This document shows, one piece after another, positions 8,739 to 17,809 of a stretch of 58,942 nt of DNA (positions are counted from its first letter, which is position 1; each line of letters starts with the position of its first letter). Source of the stretch: an uncultured SAR86 cluster bacterium (lineage in GTDB: Bacteria; Pseudomonadota; Gammaproteobacteria; Magnimaribacterales; D2472). The stretch covers positions 1-58,942 of the forward strand of contig CAJQGX010000040.1 in NCBI GenBank assembly GCA_905478035.1, given 5' to 3'. The notes beneath the pieces are model-generated. The model was given only the letters and a program-made list of their open reading frames with translations. It had not been told where the DNA came from and did no database searches. The translations under genes and the position numbers were made by a program.

Positions 8739-9206
8739 ATGTCAAAAGATAAGCCTGCTTTAATTGTAAAGAATAAAACCGCATCAAGGAACTTTATTCT
8801 TGGTGATACATTTCAGGCTGGACTTGTTTTAGAGGGATGGGAAGTTAAATCTCTTAGAAATGGAAAGATTGATGTAAAAAACAGCTACGTCACTTTCAAA
8901 AAAGATGAGGCATGGTTATTTGGTATAAAAATAGATCCGCCGGCTTCTTTAAAAGATTTCAATGTTGATCCACTAAGAACAAGAAAACTTTTATTGAAAA
9001 AAAAGGAGATATCAGAACTCCAAAAACTAAAAAATGAAAAGGGCCTAACAATAATTATGACTTCAATGTATTGGAAGGATAATCATATTAAATGTGATAT
9101 TGCTACTGGTAAAGGAAAGAAAGTAAGAGATCAAAGGCAAGATATTAAGAAAAGAGATTGGGAACGTGACCAGGGTAGAATTCTTAAGAATGCCAAAAAA
9201 CAATAA
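8739..9206 (+). CDS. smpB: SsrA-binding protein SmpB
   Basis: Binds tmRNA and mimics the anticodon arm during rescue of stalled ribosomes. The 155 residues show the family core: NFILGDTFQAGLVLEGWEVK, SLRNGKIDVKNSYV and a very basic tail including KKRDWERDQGR that enters the mRNA path. The tmRNA gene itself follows 48 bases downstream, the classical pairing. A CATAAT hexamer ends 6 bases before the ATG, so the leader may be extremely short. Confidence 0.96.
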   Translation: MSKDKPALIVKNKTASRNFILGDTFQAGLVLEGWEVKSLRNGKIDVKNSYVTFKKDEAWLFGIKIDPPASLKDFNVDPLRTRKLLLKKKEISELQKLKNEKGLTIIMTSMYWKDNHIKCDIATGKGKKVRDQRQDIKKRDWERDQGRILKNAKKQ

Positions 9207-9236
9207 CCATCCTACTAAAAATTTTAAGTAATACTG

Positions 9237-9242
9237 TATAAT
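9237..9242 (+). promoter_or_regulatory. Promoter -10 element of ssrA
   Basis: A perfect TATAAT lies 12 bases before the mature 5' end of the tmRNA. No convincing -35 hexamer is seen at 16-18 bases upstream. Confidence 0.5.
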
Positions 9243-9254
9243 CATCATCCCTAT

Positions 9255-9603
9255 GGGGGCGAACAGGGTTCGACGTTTCTACTGGACTCCGAAGCGCATG
9301 CCAAGATTGTGGTAATTCTTGTAAAACATACTACAAAAAATTTAGTTGCAAATAACGACAACTACGCTTTAGCAGCTTAATGCTAACCGATACCAGAATT
9401 GACTATGGTTTGAAGTATCGGCAAATATCATAGTCTAGCCAAGCTGTGTTGCTTGGACACAGTTTGGTTAAAACTAATCAAGCTCGCTTTTGTACCCTGC
9501 TCCTCGGGTCACGAAAGTTAAAAAGCCAATTGGGTGAGCTATGCATGTAGAAGTTAGGCTGAAGGATTAGCGGACGCGGGTTCAATTCCCGCCGCCTCCA
9601 CCA
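9255..9603 (+). ncRNA. ssrA: Transfer-messenger RNA (tmRNA)
   Basis: Rescues stalled ribosomes and tags their products for proteolysis. The acceptor stem GGGGGCG (9255-9261) pairs with CGCCTCC (9593-9599), followed by the discriminator A and an encoded CCA. The 5' segment has the conserved GGGTTCGACG and the 3' end the T arm GCGGGTTCAATTCCCGC. The tag reading frame at 9348-9380 encodes ANNDNYALAA followed by TAA; E. coli uses ANDENYALAA. The length is about 349 bases, one-piece type. smpB lies just upstream. Confidence 0.97.
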
Positions 9604-9633
9604 TTTTTAATATCTAATAGGATAAGTAACTAT

Positions 9634-9741
9634 ATGAGAAAAAATATATTACTAACTTTGTTATTTTCTTTTTTTGTATATAATTATGTACATGCAAAAA
9701 TACTCAATACTAGCTTTATTATTTTCTATTTATTCATCTAA
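9634..9741 (+). other. Short signal-peptide-like frame, possible remnant or leader
   Basis: A 35-codon frame beginning MRKNILLTLLFSFF, with AGGATAAG about 7 bases upstream of its ATG. It looks like a signal peptide ending in VHA and then meets a stop. Its first codons align one by one with the signal peptide of the next gene, which begins 58 bases later in the +1 frame (for example both contain LLFS). It may be a leader peptide, a remnant of a duplicated start, or a sign of a frameshift. No function is assigned. Confidence 0.4.
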
Positions 9742-10195
9742 CTTATTTGCAAATCCTGCATGTTTTTCAAGCAACGATAAACTTGGTGATTCTGCATATT
9801 GGTCTATAACAGCAATAGAACTGTTTGCTCAAAAAAAATATGAGGATGCTGTGGCAGTTGTTGATCTATGTTTTGATATTTGGGGGCCTGAAGCAAAAAA
9901 AATTCAAAAAGAAATGCATGATGATAAAGTGCCTGCGCCTGCAGTTGGTAAGGTTAGCCCCGAACAAAAAAAGGCTATTCAAAAAAACTATCAGATGAAT
10001 GATGTTTCTATGGCGCTTTGGACAAAGGCTGTTTCATTGGATAGGCTGGGTCTAGATATTAATGCCAAAGTAGCCTATGTTGAATGTATAAACATGACTC
10101 ACGGCAGAATATGGGACTCAGGTGGGTATGAACCAAATGGTTGGTTTTGGAGTCCAGCAGAAGATTGCGCCAAAAAAGTTAAAAAGCTTATTTAA
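9692..10195 (+). CDS. Secreted hypothetical protein, helical TPR-like
   Basis: Not recognised as a named family. From the ATG at 9692 it has 167 residues: a signal peptide (MQKYSILALLFSIYSSNLFA) and then a mature part with four cysteines that could form disulfides. SAYWSITAIELFAQKKYEDAVAVV and ALWTKAVSLDRLGLDINAKVAY look like TPR-type helix pairs, and the end carries NGWFWSPAEDC. An upstream TTG at 9674 is also in frame but would spoil the signal peptide. The start has no clear ribosome-binding site, unlike the overlapping short frame at 9634. Its stop codon lies in a small hairpin. Confidence 0.7.
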   Translation: MQKYSILALLFSIYSSNLFANPACFSSNDKLGDSAYWSITAIELFAQKKYEDAVAVVDLCFDIWGPEAKKIQKEMHDDKVPAPAVGKVSPEQKKAIQKNYQMNDVSMALWTKAVSLDRLGLDINAKVAYVECINMTHGRIWDSGGYEPNGWFWSPAEDCAKKVKKLI

Positions 10196-10338
10196 TAAGC
10201 CTTAGCAGAATAAATTTCATTTGCAATACCATTGGTAAATATTATTTTTTACTGTGTACATTGATTTAAAATACTGTTACTTTCATATCAGAATATATGC
10301 ATATTAGCTGTGCATAAATGATATATATACTTATTGTG

Positions 10339-10344
10339 TATAAT
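10339..10344 (+). promoter_or_regulatory. Possible -10 element of the TonB receptor gene
   Basis: TATAAT lies 40 bases before the chosen ATG in a very AT-rich 189-base intergenic region. No good -35 element is seen, so this is weak. Confidence 0.35.
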
Positions 10345-10384
10345 ATTTTTACTAAAACAATCAAAATATCAGGGGGATATTTTT

Positions 10385-13054
10385 ATGAATAAATTAACTA
10401 GTATTTTTTCTTCACTAGTCGTATTTGCTTTCTTATTAACACCTATAGGGCTTATTGCTCAAGACACATCTTCTGTTGAAGAAGTTGTTGTTACCGGTTC
10501 ATATCTGAAGAGTAGTGCTAAAGATGGAGCAAGTGCTGTCGAAGTAATTGGCAGAGACACGATTGAAGACCTAGGAGCATCAACTGCTGCAGATATTATA
10601 AGAAATATAGCTGTTGACTCAGGTTCTGAAAACAACCCAGATTCTTTTACATCTGGTTCTACTCAAGGTACATCTAATGTAAACCTTAGAGGTCTTGGTC
10701 TTTCATCAACATTAGTGTTGGTTGACGGTCGAAGACAGACTATTGCTGCTGGTACTTCTAATGATGGTGCTGTATTTGTTGATACAAATATGATCCCAAT
10801 GATTGCAACTGAAAGAGTTGAAATTCTTAAAGAAGGTGCTGCTTCTATATATGGCTCAGATGCTGTTGCAGGTGTTGTTAACTTTATCTTAAGAAGAGAC
10901 TTCGAAGGTATTGAATTTAATCTATCACAACAAAATACAGATATGGGCGACCAGACTGATGACAGTATGGGCGTTATCTGGGGTACTCAAACTGGAAATA
11001 CTAATGTTGTAATGGCATATAGCCAATTAGATAGATCTCCTTTAGCTGGAACAGAATTATCAGATTACTCTGAATTAGCGGTCAGTGGACTTGGTAATAG
11101 CTTTTTGATTTTACCAATACCTGGAGCAAGTCCTTTCACAACAGTTGATAGTGGACCTTATGCGGGTACATATAATATTTACGAATCAATTCCTGATGCG
11201 AGTTGTGTTGCTACTAAAGGTATTTTATTACCTCAAGCTGCTCCAGCTCCTGGTCTTAGTGGCGGAACAAGGTGTGGATTTTATTATGGAGATAGATTCA
11301 ACTTAGTTAATACCGAAGAACATTCAAGTGTTTATCTTTCTTCAAAGACGTCATTCGATAATGGTGTAAATTTTGAATTTGACTATATGGCAACTGATAT
11401 TGATGTGCTTGATAATCCTCAATCACCTTCATACCCAGCGCTATCTTATTTAGGTAAACCAATTATGCCTGGTGTTGCAGGTAGTCCTTTTTCATACCCT
11501 ATCTTATGGCTAGGAAGAGCTTTAGGCTCAGCATTCCCATCACCAAACGCTCCAAGACAAAATACAAATGAGAGAATTTCATTTGGTCTTAATGGAACTT
11601 TGATGAGTGGTAATACATGGGAAATCCATTTTACTGATAGTGAGCAAGTTCACTCTTATTTCCAGCCTGATACAAGCACATCAAGATTTGATGCTGCTAT
11701 TGCTGGAGTTGGTGGTGCTAGTGGAACAGAGTCATGGAATTTATTCGATTCTTCTGCAAACTCTGCTGAATTAATTGCATACATTTCCTCTGGAGAGAGA
11801 AGAAAGACTGTTGCTGACTTAATGGTTTTAGACTTCTTAATAACTGGAACAACAGATGGTGGAGTTGATTTCGCTACTGGGCTTCAGATGAAGAAGGAAG
11901 GATATAACGTTGAAAGAAATGATGCATCAAAAGCTGTTTTTGGTCCTGATGGAAGCATCACTCAGCAATCTGATCTAATATTTTTAGGTGGTGGTTTAGA
12001 GAATCAGGATAGCAGAAACTCAACAGCAGTATTTGTTGAAGCATCTAAAGATGTAAGCGACAAGCTTCAGGTAATTGGTGCTGCTAGATATGAGCAACTT
12101 ACTTCAGAATCAACATTTGATCCTAAAGTTTCTATGAGATATCAAATGAACGACAACCTTGTCTTAAGAGGTTCGTATAGTACTTCATTTAGAGAACCTT
12201 CATTGTCTCAGTTATCAACTTCTTTGGTTTCACTTCAAGGACTTCAGGATTTCAATCCAGATGGAACTGCTAAAGGTTCAACAGCGTTCATAAGAGTTGC
12301 TGTTGCACATAACCCTGACTTAGAACCAGAAACTTCAGAAAACACTAACTTTGGAGCAATTTGGACACCAAATGATCAAACTTCTTTATCAGTTGATTAT
12401 TGGGGTATCGATTATGAGAACGTTATTACTATTGAAAATGCTCAAGGTAAAATAGTTGCTGATCCTACAGACCCAGATATCAAGAGACTTAATGGGGTTT
12501 TAGCAGGAGTTACAACTGAATATCAGAATGCTGAAAATGTAGAGGCTACAGGTCTTGATATTGAAGGTTCATACAACTTTGATACTGCATGGGGTCAAGC
12601 TACTGTAGGTTTCAACACTGCACGAATTTTAAGTTATGAAATTCCTAATGGATCAGGCGGAATGAGAGATGTTGTTGGTTTATTCAACCATGACAACTTT
12701 GCAAGATCTATGCCTGAAACTAAATCAGTAATATCAGCTAAATTATCTAATGGCGACCATAATTTTGCTGCTTACATCAGAATGATTTCTGAGTATGAGA
12801 CAACAAGAGCACTTGATGCACTTGCTACCTCAAGAGGATTTAGTCAAGATGTTGATAGCTTTACTACTTTAGATCTAAGATATTCTTATGATATGGAAGT
12901 ATCTGGTTACGATGTAAAATTATCTGCAGGAATTAACAATGCTACTGATGAAGCAGCACCAATTGTTTATGACGCAGCTAACTTTAGTTATGATCCAAAA
13001 CATCATGATCCTAGAGGTCAGATGGTATTTCTTGGTATAAAAGTATCTAAGTAA
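10385..13054 (+). CDS. TonB-dependent outer membrane receptor
   Basis: Energised outer-membrane transporter of 889 residues. The ATG at 10385 was chosen because AGGGGGAT precedes it and a signal peptide follows, cleaved near A25. The TonB box VEEVVVTG is at residues 31-38. The plug contains NVNLRGLGLSSTLVLVDGRR and VEILKEGAASIYGSDAVAGV. The rest is a long beta-barrel with aromatic-rich strands, and LRGSYSTSFREPSLSQL is typical of the family. The substrate cannot be read; the family covers sugars, peptides, cofactors and iron complexes. The C-terminus is lysine (FLGIKVSK) rather than the usual terminal aromatic. A strong terminator follows. Confidence 0.93.
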   Translation: MNKLTSIFSSLVVFAFLLTPIGLIAQDTSSVEEVVVTGSYLKSSAKDGASAVEVIGRDTIEDLGASTAADIIRNIAVDSGSENNPDSFTSGSTQGTSNVNLRGLGLSSTLVLVDGRRQTIAAGTSNDGAVFVDTNMIPMIATERVEILKEGAASIYGSDAVAGVVNFILRRDFEGIEFNLSQQNTDMGDQTDDSMGVIWGTQTGNTNVVMAYSQLDRSPLAGTELSDYSELAVSGLGNSFLILPIPGASPFTTVDSGPYAGTYNIYESIPDASCVATKGILLPQAAPAPGLSGGTRCGFYYGDRFNLVNTEEHSSVYLSSKTSFDNGVNFEFDYMATDIDVLDNPQSPSYPALSYLGKPIMPGVAGSPFSYPILWLGRALGSAFPSPNAPRQNTNERISFGLNGTLMSGNTWEIHFTDSEQVHSYFQPDTSTSRFDAAIAGVGGASGTESWNLFDSSANSAELIAYISSGERRKTVADLMVLDFLITGTTDGGVDFATGLQMKKEGYNVERNDASKAVFGPDGSITQQSDLIFLGGGLENQDSRNSTAVFVEASKDVSDKLQVIGAARYEQLTSESTFDPKVSMRYQMNDNLVLRGSYSTSFREPSLSQLSTSLVSLQGLQDFNPDGTAKGSTAFIRVAVAHNPDLEPETSENTNFGAIWTPNDQTSLSVDYWGIDYENVITIENAQGKIVADPTDPDIKRLNGVLAGVTTEYQNAENVEATGLDIEGSYNFDTAWGQATVGFNTARILSYEIPNGSGGMRDVVGLFNHDNFARSMPETKSVISAKLSNGDHNFAAYIRMISEYETTRALDALATSRGFSQDVDSFTTLDLRYSYDMEVSGYDVKLSAGINNATDEAAPIVYDAANFSYDPKHHDPRGQMVFLGIKVSK

Positions 13055-13073
13055 TTTATTTAGTTATTTAATT

Positions 13074-13105
13074 AAAAGGCAGCCCACAAAGCTGCCTTTT
13101 TTTTT
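13074..13105 (+). terminator. Rho-independent terminator after the TonB receptor
   Basis: The stem AAAAGGCAGC / GCTGCCTTTT (13074-13083 and 13091-13100) has a 7-base loop and continues into an unbroken T-run. Confidence 0.9.
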
Positions 13106-13171
13106 ATGCTAAAAATATGGACATTATGAGCTTTGCTCATTAAACTACGCACTCTTTAACGAAATATAAAT

Positions 13172-13435
13172 ATGGCTAACTCAAAACAATCACTTAAAAG
13201 AGCTAAACAAAACGCTGAGACATACAAACTCAGACATGCTCAAAGATCAATGGTAAGAACTGCTGTAAAAGCTGTGCGTGCAAGCATTGATGAAAACGAC
13301 TCTGTAAAAGCAAAAGAAGCTCTAACAAAGGCTGAGAAAGTCTTAGACTCTTCTGCATCAAAGAAAGTGATACATAAAAATGCAGCTGCTAGAACGAAAA
13401 GCAGACTTTCTAAAGCTGTTAAAGCCCTAGGTTAA
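13172..13435 (+). CDS. rpsT: 30S ribosomal protein S20
   Basis: Small-subunit protein of 87 residues that binds 16S rRNA as a helical bundle. The N-terminus MANSKQSLKRAKQNAE and the end IHKNAAARTKSRLSKAVKAL are family hallmarks. It is monocistronic on the plus strand. Its stop overlaps the end of convergent obgE by 9 bases, leaving no room for a terminator between them. Confidence 0.96.
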   Translation: MANSKQSLKRAKQNAETYKLRHAQRSMVRTAVKAVRASIDENDSVKAKEALTKAEKVLDSSASKKVIHKNAAARTKSRLSKAVKALG

Positions 13436-14449
13436 ATCTAATTTACTTTGTGATATAACTTCTTCAAGGGATTGAAGAAGCTTTTGTGTGCCCTCTCCTG
13501 TCGCTGCAGAGATAAAAAATATATCTTCCTTTGAAATGCTTAATTCTTCCTGTATTTGATTTGAATGTAATTCAAGATCATCTTGATTAATCAAATCAAT
13601 TTTATTGCAAACTATCCATGATACTTTTTGTGTAAGGTCATCTTTATAAGCACTTAATTCATTCTTAAGAAGTTTGATCTGATCAATAGCATCAAGATTA
13701 TCTGTTGAATACAAATCAACAAATATGAGCAATAAGCCAGTTCTTGAAATGTGTTGTAAAAATTTAATGCCAAGTCCAGCGCCTTCTGATGCTCCTTCAA
13801 TTAATCCAGGTATATCAGCAATCACAAAACTTGAATCTGATCCTTCTATTGTTCCTAAATGAGGTCTAAGTGTTGTGAAGGGATAACTTCCTATTTTAGG
13901 TTTTGCAGATGATACTTTATTAAGAAAAGTTGATTTACCTGCATTAGGAAATCCTACTAATCCAACATCAGCTAAAGATTTTAATTCTAATCTTATGAAT
14001 CTAACTTCGCCTTCAAAGCCTAATGTAAACTTCCTTGGAGCTTGATTGGTACTAGATTTAAATCTTGCATTTCCTTGACCACCATCACCACCTTTAGCAA
14101 GAACATACTCAATATCATCATCACAACAATCTAATAGCTCATCCCCAGATATATCATCATAAATAACAGTCCCTTTTGGGATATCAATAACGAGATTATC
14201 AGCCGCAGATCCTGATTTATTTTTACCAGATCCCGGTCTACCATTTTTTGCAATAAAGACTCTTTTGTTCTGAAAATCAATAAGGGTGTTTTTATTTAAG
14301 TTGACTCTGAAAACTACATCACCGCCTTTGCCGCCATCTCCTCCATCTGGACCACCAAAAGGAATATATTTTTCTCTTCTAAAACTAGAAGCACCGGCAC
14401 CACCATTCCCTGCCCTAACTTCGAGAAAGGCCTCGTCAATGAAATTCAT
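13427..14449 (-). CDS. obgE: GTPase ObgE/CgtA
   Basis: Ribosome-associated GTPase involved in 50S assembly and growth control. The Gly-rich Obg domain occupies about residues 1-158 (FGGPDGGDGGKGGDV). The G domain has the P loop GFPNAGKST (166-174), the switch PFTTLRP, DIPGLIEGA and NKIDL. At 340 residues it lacks the long acidic tail of E. coli ObgE. It is the third gene of rplU-rpmA-obgE, the standard order, 13 bases after rpmA. Confidence 0.97.
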   Translation of the reverse strand: MNFIDEAFLEVRAGNGGAGASSFRREKYIPFGGPDGGDGGKGGDVVFRVNLNKNTLIDFQNKRVFIAKNGRPGSGKNKSGSAADNLVIDIPKGTVIYDDISGDELLDCCDDDIEYVLAKGGDGGQGNARFKSSTNQAPRKFTLGFEGEVRFIRLELKSLADVGLVGFPNAGKSTFLNKVSSAKPKIGSYPFTTLRPHLGTIEGSDSSFVIADIPGLIEGASEGAGLGIKFLQHISRTGLLLIFVDLYSTDNLDAIDQIKLLKNELSAYKDDLTQKVSWIVCNKIDLINQDDLELHSNQIQEELSISKEDIFFISAATGEGTQKLLQSLEEVISQSKLDLT

Positions 14450-14462
14450 GATTTAAAAAACG

Positions 14463-14720
14463 TTATTGAGTAATAACGTTCGCTGTTTTTCTGCTTTTTG
14501 GGCCTTTGTATGTAAATTCTACAACACCAGCTGCTTTAGCAAACAAGGTATCATCTTTGCCTATTCCAACATTAATGCCCGGATGAGTATTTGTTCCTCT
14601 TTGACGTATAAGAATCTCACCAGCTTTTACAACTTGTCCGCCGTATCTTTTTACGCCAAGTCTTTTGGCGTTGGAATCTCTACCGTTTTTACTGGAACCA
14701 CCTGCTTTCTTATGTGCCAT
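14463..14720 (-). CDS. rpmA: 50S ribosomal protein L27
   Basis: Large-subunit protein whose N-terminus reaches the peptidyl transferase centre. [20 protein letters not shown] is the conserved start and [19 protein letters not shown] the core. The length of 85 residues is standard. Its ATG overlaps the rplU stop by one base. Confidence 0.98.
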   Translation of the reverse strand: MAHKKAGGSSKNGRDSNAKRLGVKRYGGQVVKAGEILIRQRGTNTHPGINVGIGKDDTLFAKAAGVVEFTYKGPKSRKTANVITQ

Positions 14721-15040
14721 TATTTACTCTCTAATTTAATATCTTTAATTTCCACTTGTGAATGCCTAGCTCTGTGACCAGTTTTAGTCATACTATGCTT
14801 TCTTCTTCTAAAGCGAAGAATAGAAATCTTATCTGATTTAACAATATCAATAACTTCTGCTGTAACTTTAACATTAGATAAATAAGGTTGACCAATCTCA
14901 ACATTTTTATCATCTACATAAAGTAGTACATTATCAAAAGTTATCTTTGTACCAGGCTCATCCTTTAATAAATCGACAGGCAAAGTCATGCCTTTTTCAA
15001 TTTTATGTTGTTTTCCACCTGATTCTATTACTGCGTACAT
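14720..15040 (-). CDS. rplU: 50S ribosomal protein L21
   Basis: Large-subunit protein of 106 residues. It begins [17 protein letters not shown] and has [18 protein letters not shown], the conserved rRNA-binding segment. First gene of rplU-rpmA-obgE, divergent from ispB across 89 bases, the usual gammaproteobacterial arrangement. Confidence 0.97.
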   Translation of the reverse strand: MYAVIESGGKQHKIEKGMTLPVDLLKDEPGTKITFDNVLLYVDDKNVEIGQPYLSNVKVTAEVIDIVKSDKISILRFRRRKHSMTKTGHRARHSQVEIKDIKLESK

Positions 15041-15100
15041 ATTTATATCCTAAAAGGGTGCAAAATATACGCTTTAATGAAGAATTTATCAATACTTATG

Positions 15101-15106
15101 TATAAT
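15101..15106 (+). promoter_or_regulatory. Possible -10 element for ispB
   Basis: TATAAT lies 23 bases before the ispB ATG in the divergent rplU/ispB region. The matching -35 region is poor. Confidence 0.4.
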
Positions 15107-15129
15107 TTTGCTTTAAAAAATATTTAACA

Positions 15130-16080
15130 ATGCCAGAGAAAAATTCTATAAATAATGATCTCAAAGAAGTAAACAATCTTTTAAGAAAAAATATAATCAA
15201 AGAAAAGACTATTTCTAACCTTTATGACTACATTTTCAAAAAAAATGGTAAGCAATTAAGAGCGAGATTAAGCCTTATTTCCTCTTCTATAGATAGAAGA
15301 CAAGGAAAAAAAAGATACAAGTTAGCAGCAATAATTGAGCTATTGCATAATGCAACTCTAGTGCATGATGATGTTGTAGACGAGTCACCTACAAGAAGAG
15401 GCGTTAAGTCAGTAAATAATATTTGGACAAATGCACACGGGGTTTTGATTGGAGATTATATTTACTCAAAAGCATTTATGCTTATGGTCGAACTGGGCAA
15501 TTCAAAAATCTTAGAAGAGTTATCTAATGCTACAAATGACATTTCCAAGGGTGAATTGATTCAGCTTGATGCAATCGGTAACACAGGCATATCTCTTTCT
15601 GAGCTTGAAGACATTAGCTATTTTAAAACCGGCAGGCTTTTTGAAGCATCAGCAAAATGTGGCGCTCTTTTAAGTGATTCTAAAGGCAGTTATGTTAAAA
15701 ATATCTCTGACTGTGCTAAAAATCTTGGGATAGTTTTTCAGATAAAAGATGACTTATTGGATTATCTTGGTCAAGAGAATACTCTAGGTAAACCAGCCTT
15801 TCAGGATATTAAAGAAGGAAAAGTCACTTACCCATTTTATTTTGCATACAATAATGCTGGTCATGAAGATAAAAAAATATTGGTAACTATGCTGGGTAAT
15901 AAAAAAGTTTCCCACCTAAAAGTTTCTAAATTAATTAATAGGCTCGGAGGGATTACAGAAACAGAAAATCTTGCAGTTAAGTATATTAAAAGATGTAAAG
16001 CATCCGCCCTAAAAATAGATAAACATATACAACAGGAAATGTTAAAATTGTTGGATAATTCAATAAATAGAAATAAATGA
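15130..16080 (+). CDS. ispB: Trans-polyprenyl diphosphate synthase (octaprenyl type)
   Basis: Extends farnesyl diphosphate with isopentenyl diphosphate to make the quinone side chain. The first aspartate-rich motif DDVVD is at residues 80-84 ([15 protein letters not shown]), and the second, DDLLD, is in [12 protein letters not shown]. The 316 residues are near the 323 of E. coli IspB, and the position beside rplU supports the octaprenyl assignment; the exact chain length is inferred. The start lacks an obvious Shine-Dalgarno sequence. Its stop overlaps fabA by 4 bases. Confidence 0.92.
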   Translation: MPEKNSINNDLKEVNNLLRKNIIKEKTISNLYDYIFKKNGKQLRARLSLISSSIDRRQGKKRYKLAAIIELLHNATLVHDDVVDESPTRRGVKSVNNIWTNAHGVLIGDYIYSKAFMLMVELGNSKILEELSNATNDISKGELIQLDAIGNTGISLSELEDISYFKTGRLFEASAKCGALLSDSKGSYVKNISDCAKNLGIVFQIKDDLLDYLGQENTLGKPAFQDIKEGKVTYPFYFAYNNAGHEDKKILVTMLGNKKVSHLKVSKLINRLGGITETENLAVKYIKRCKASALKIDKHIQQEMLKLLDNSINRNK

Positions 16081-16601
16081 CTTTTATTCCTCAAGAATCT
16101 TACTCTAAAAAAGATTTAGTAGAATGCGGAAATGGAGCCCTCTTTACTAAAGATGGAGACGGAAGGTTGCCATCGGATCAGATGTTAATGTTTGATGAAA
16201 TAACAAATATTAATGATTTTGGTGGAGAATATGGTAAAGGGAAAATCGTTGCTAATCTAAAAATAAATCCTGATTTATGGTTCTTTAAATGTCACTTTAA
16301 GGAAGACCCAGTTATGCCAGGGTGTCTTGGTCTTGATGCAATGTGGCAGTTATTAGGATTCTATTTGCTTTGGTCTGGGCTGCCTGGGATTGGGAGAGCA
16401 TTAGGTGCAGAGAATATAAAATTCTTTGGTCAGGTTTTGCCATCAGCCAATATTGTAAGATATGAGTTAGATATCAAAAGAGTGATTAATAGAGGTGCTG
16501 TTCTTGGTGTTGCGAATGGCAAAATGTATGTTGATGATAAAGAAATTTATAATGCTGAAAAACTAAAAGTTGGTTTATTTAACGATCCGAGTAGCTTCTA
16601 A
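16077..16601 (+). CDS. fabA: 3-hydroxydecanoyl-ACP dehydratase/isomerase FabA
   Basis: Introduces the double bond for anaerobic unsaturated fatty acid synthesis by dehydrating and isomerising a C10 intermediate. The catalytic pair is H73 ([19 protein letters not shown]) and D87. The length is 174 residues, as in E. coli. It overlaps ispB by 4 bases and fabB by one base, so the three genes form a tight operon linking quinone side-chain and membrane lipid synthesis. Confidence 0.97.
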   Translation: MTFIPQESYSKKDLVECGNGALFTKDGDGRLPSDQMLMFDEITNINDFGGEYGKGKIVANLKINPDLWFFKCHFKEDPVMPGCLGLDAMWQLLGFYLLWSGLPGIGRALGAENIKFFGQVLPSANIVRYELDIKRVINRGAVLGVANGKMYVDDKEIYNAEKLKVGLFNDPSSF

Positions 16602-17809
16602 TGAAAAATGTAGTCATAACAGGTGTTGGAATCAAATCGTGTATAGGTAATTCCTATGACGATGTTCTTGAAAGTCTTAAGAATGGAAAATCAGGAATAG
16701 TATCAAATAGCTCATATGCTGATATGGGATTCAGGAGTCAGGTATCTGGTTCTATGGATATAGATTTTTCTGAATTAATTGATAGAAAACTTCTTCGCTT
16801 TATGGGTGAGTCAGCCGCATATTCATATCTTGCAGCAAAAGATGCTATTGAAATGTCATCCCTAACTGAAGAAGATCTAGATTCACCAAGAGTAGGAATA
16901 GTTGCCGGATCAGGCGGCGCATCTACAAGAGTGATGGTTTCAACTGCTGACATAGCTAGAGAAAAGGGCCCTAAAAGAATTGGTCCATATGCTGTTACCA
17001 AGTCAATGGGAAGCTCTATTTCAGCAATCTTGGGCACAGCATTCAAAATTAAAGGAATCAATTACTCTATCTCTTCTGCTTGTGCAACAAGTGCTCATTG
17101 TATTGGTCATGGTGCAGATTTAATTAAATCTGGGCAACAAGATATAGTAATAGCTGGCGGTGGAGAGGATGAGCACTGGAGTTCCTCTAGCCTTTTTGAC
17201 GCTATGGGAGCGCTATCATCAAACTTTAATGATGATCCTACAAAGGCATCTAGACCATATGATAAAAATAGAGATGGTTTTGTAATATCAGGTGGCTCAG
17301 GCATCTTGATTCTTGAAGAAGAGGAACATGCTAAAAAAAGAAATGCAAATATCTTAGCTAAACTTTCAGGATATTTTGCTACTTCTGATGGTTATGACAT
17401 GGTTGCACCTTCAGGAGAAGGGGCACTTAGATGCATGCAAGGAGCTCTTAAAAGTTATGGCTCAGATGTAGATTATATTAATACTCATGGAACAAGTACC
17501 CCAGTAGGCGATTTAGCAGAATTAAATGCTATAAAGGAACTTTTTGGTAATAACTCTCCAATTATTAGTTCCACAAAATCTATGACTGGACATTCTTTAG
17601 GTGCTACTGGTGCTCAAGAAGCTATTTATTCAATAATGATGTTGAAAGATAAGTTCATTGCTCCATCGATTAACGTTGAAGATGTTTGTGATGAAGCGAA
17701 AGGAATAAAACTAAATACTGAGACAACGTCATCCGAAATTAAATCAGCCATGAGTAATTCATTTGGGTTTGGTGGAACGAACGCAAGTCTAATTGTTACT
17801 AAATATTAG
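16601..17809 (+). CDS. fabB: 3-oxoacyl-ACP synthase I FabB
   Basis: Condensing enzyme that elongates the unsaturated acyl chain made by FabA. The catalytic triad is C161 (SSACATSAH), H296 (NTHGTSTPVGD) and H331 (KSMTGHSLGATG), with K326 just before. The length of 402 residues is standard. The 3' end overlaps that of the convergent flavin oxidoreductase gene by 4 bases. Confidence 0.97.
   Translation: MKNVVITGVGIKSCIGNSYDDVLESLKNGKSGIVSNSSYADMGFRSQVSGSMDIDFSELIDRKLLRFMGESAAYSYLAAKDAIEMSSLTEEDLDSPRVGIVAGSGGASTRVMVSTADIAREKGPKRIGPYAVTKSMGSSISAILGTAFKIKGINYSISSACATSAHCIGHGADLIKSGQQDIVIAGGGEDEHWSSSSLFDAMGALSSNFNDDPTKASRPYDKNRDGFVISGGSGILILEEEEHAKKRNANILAKLSGYFATSDGYDMVAPSGEGALRCMQGALKSYGSDVDYINTHGTSTPVGDLAELNAIKELFGNNSPIISSTKSMTGHSLGATGAQEAIYSIMMLKDKFIAPSINVEDVCDEAKGIKLNTETTSSEIKSAMSNSFGFGGTNASLIVTKY

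Noticed and set aside
10181..10205. Hairpin GCTTAT-TTA-ATAAGC at the stop of the secreted protein gene as a terminator
   Set aside because: No T-run follows on the plus strand; the stem is short and AT-rich.
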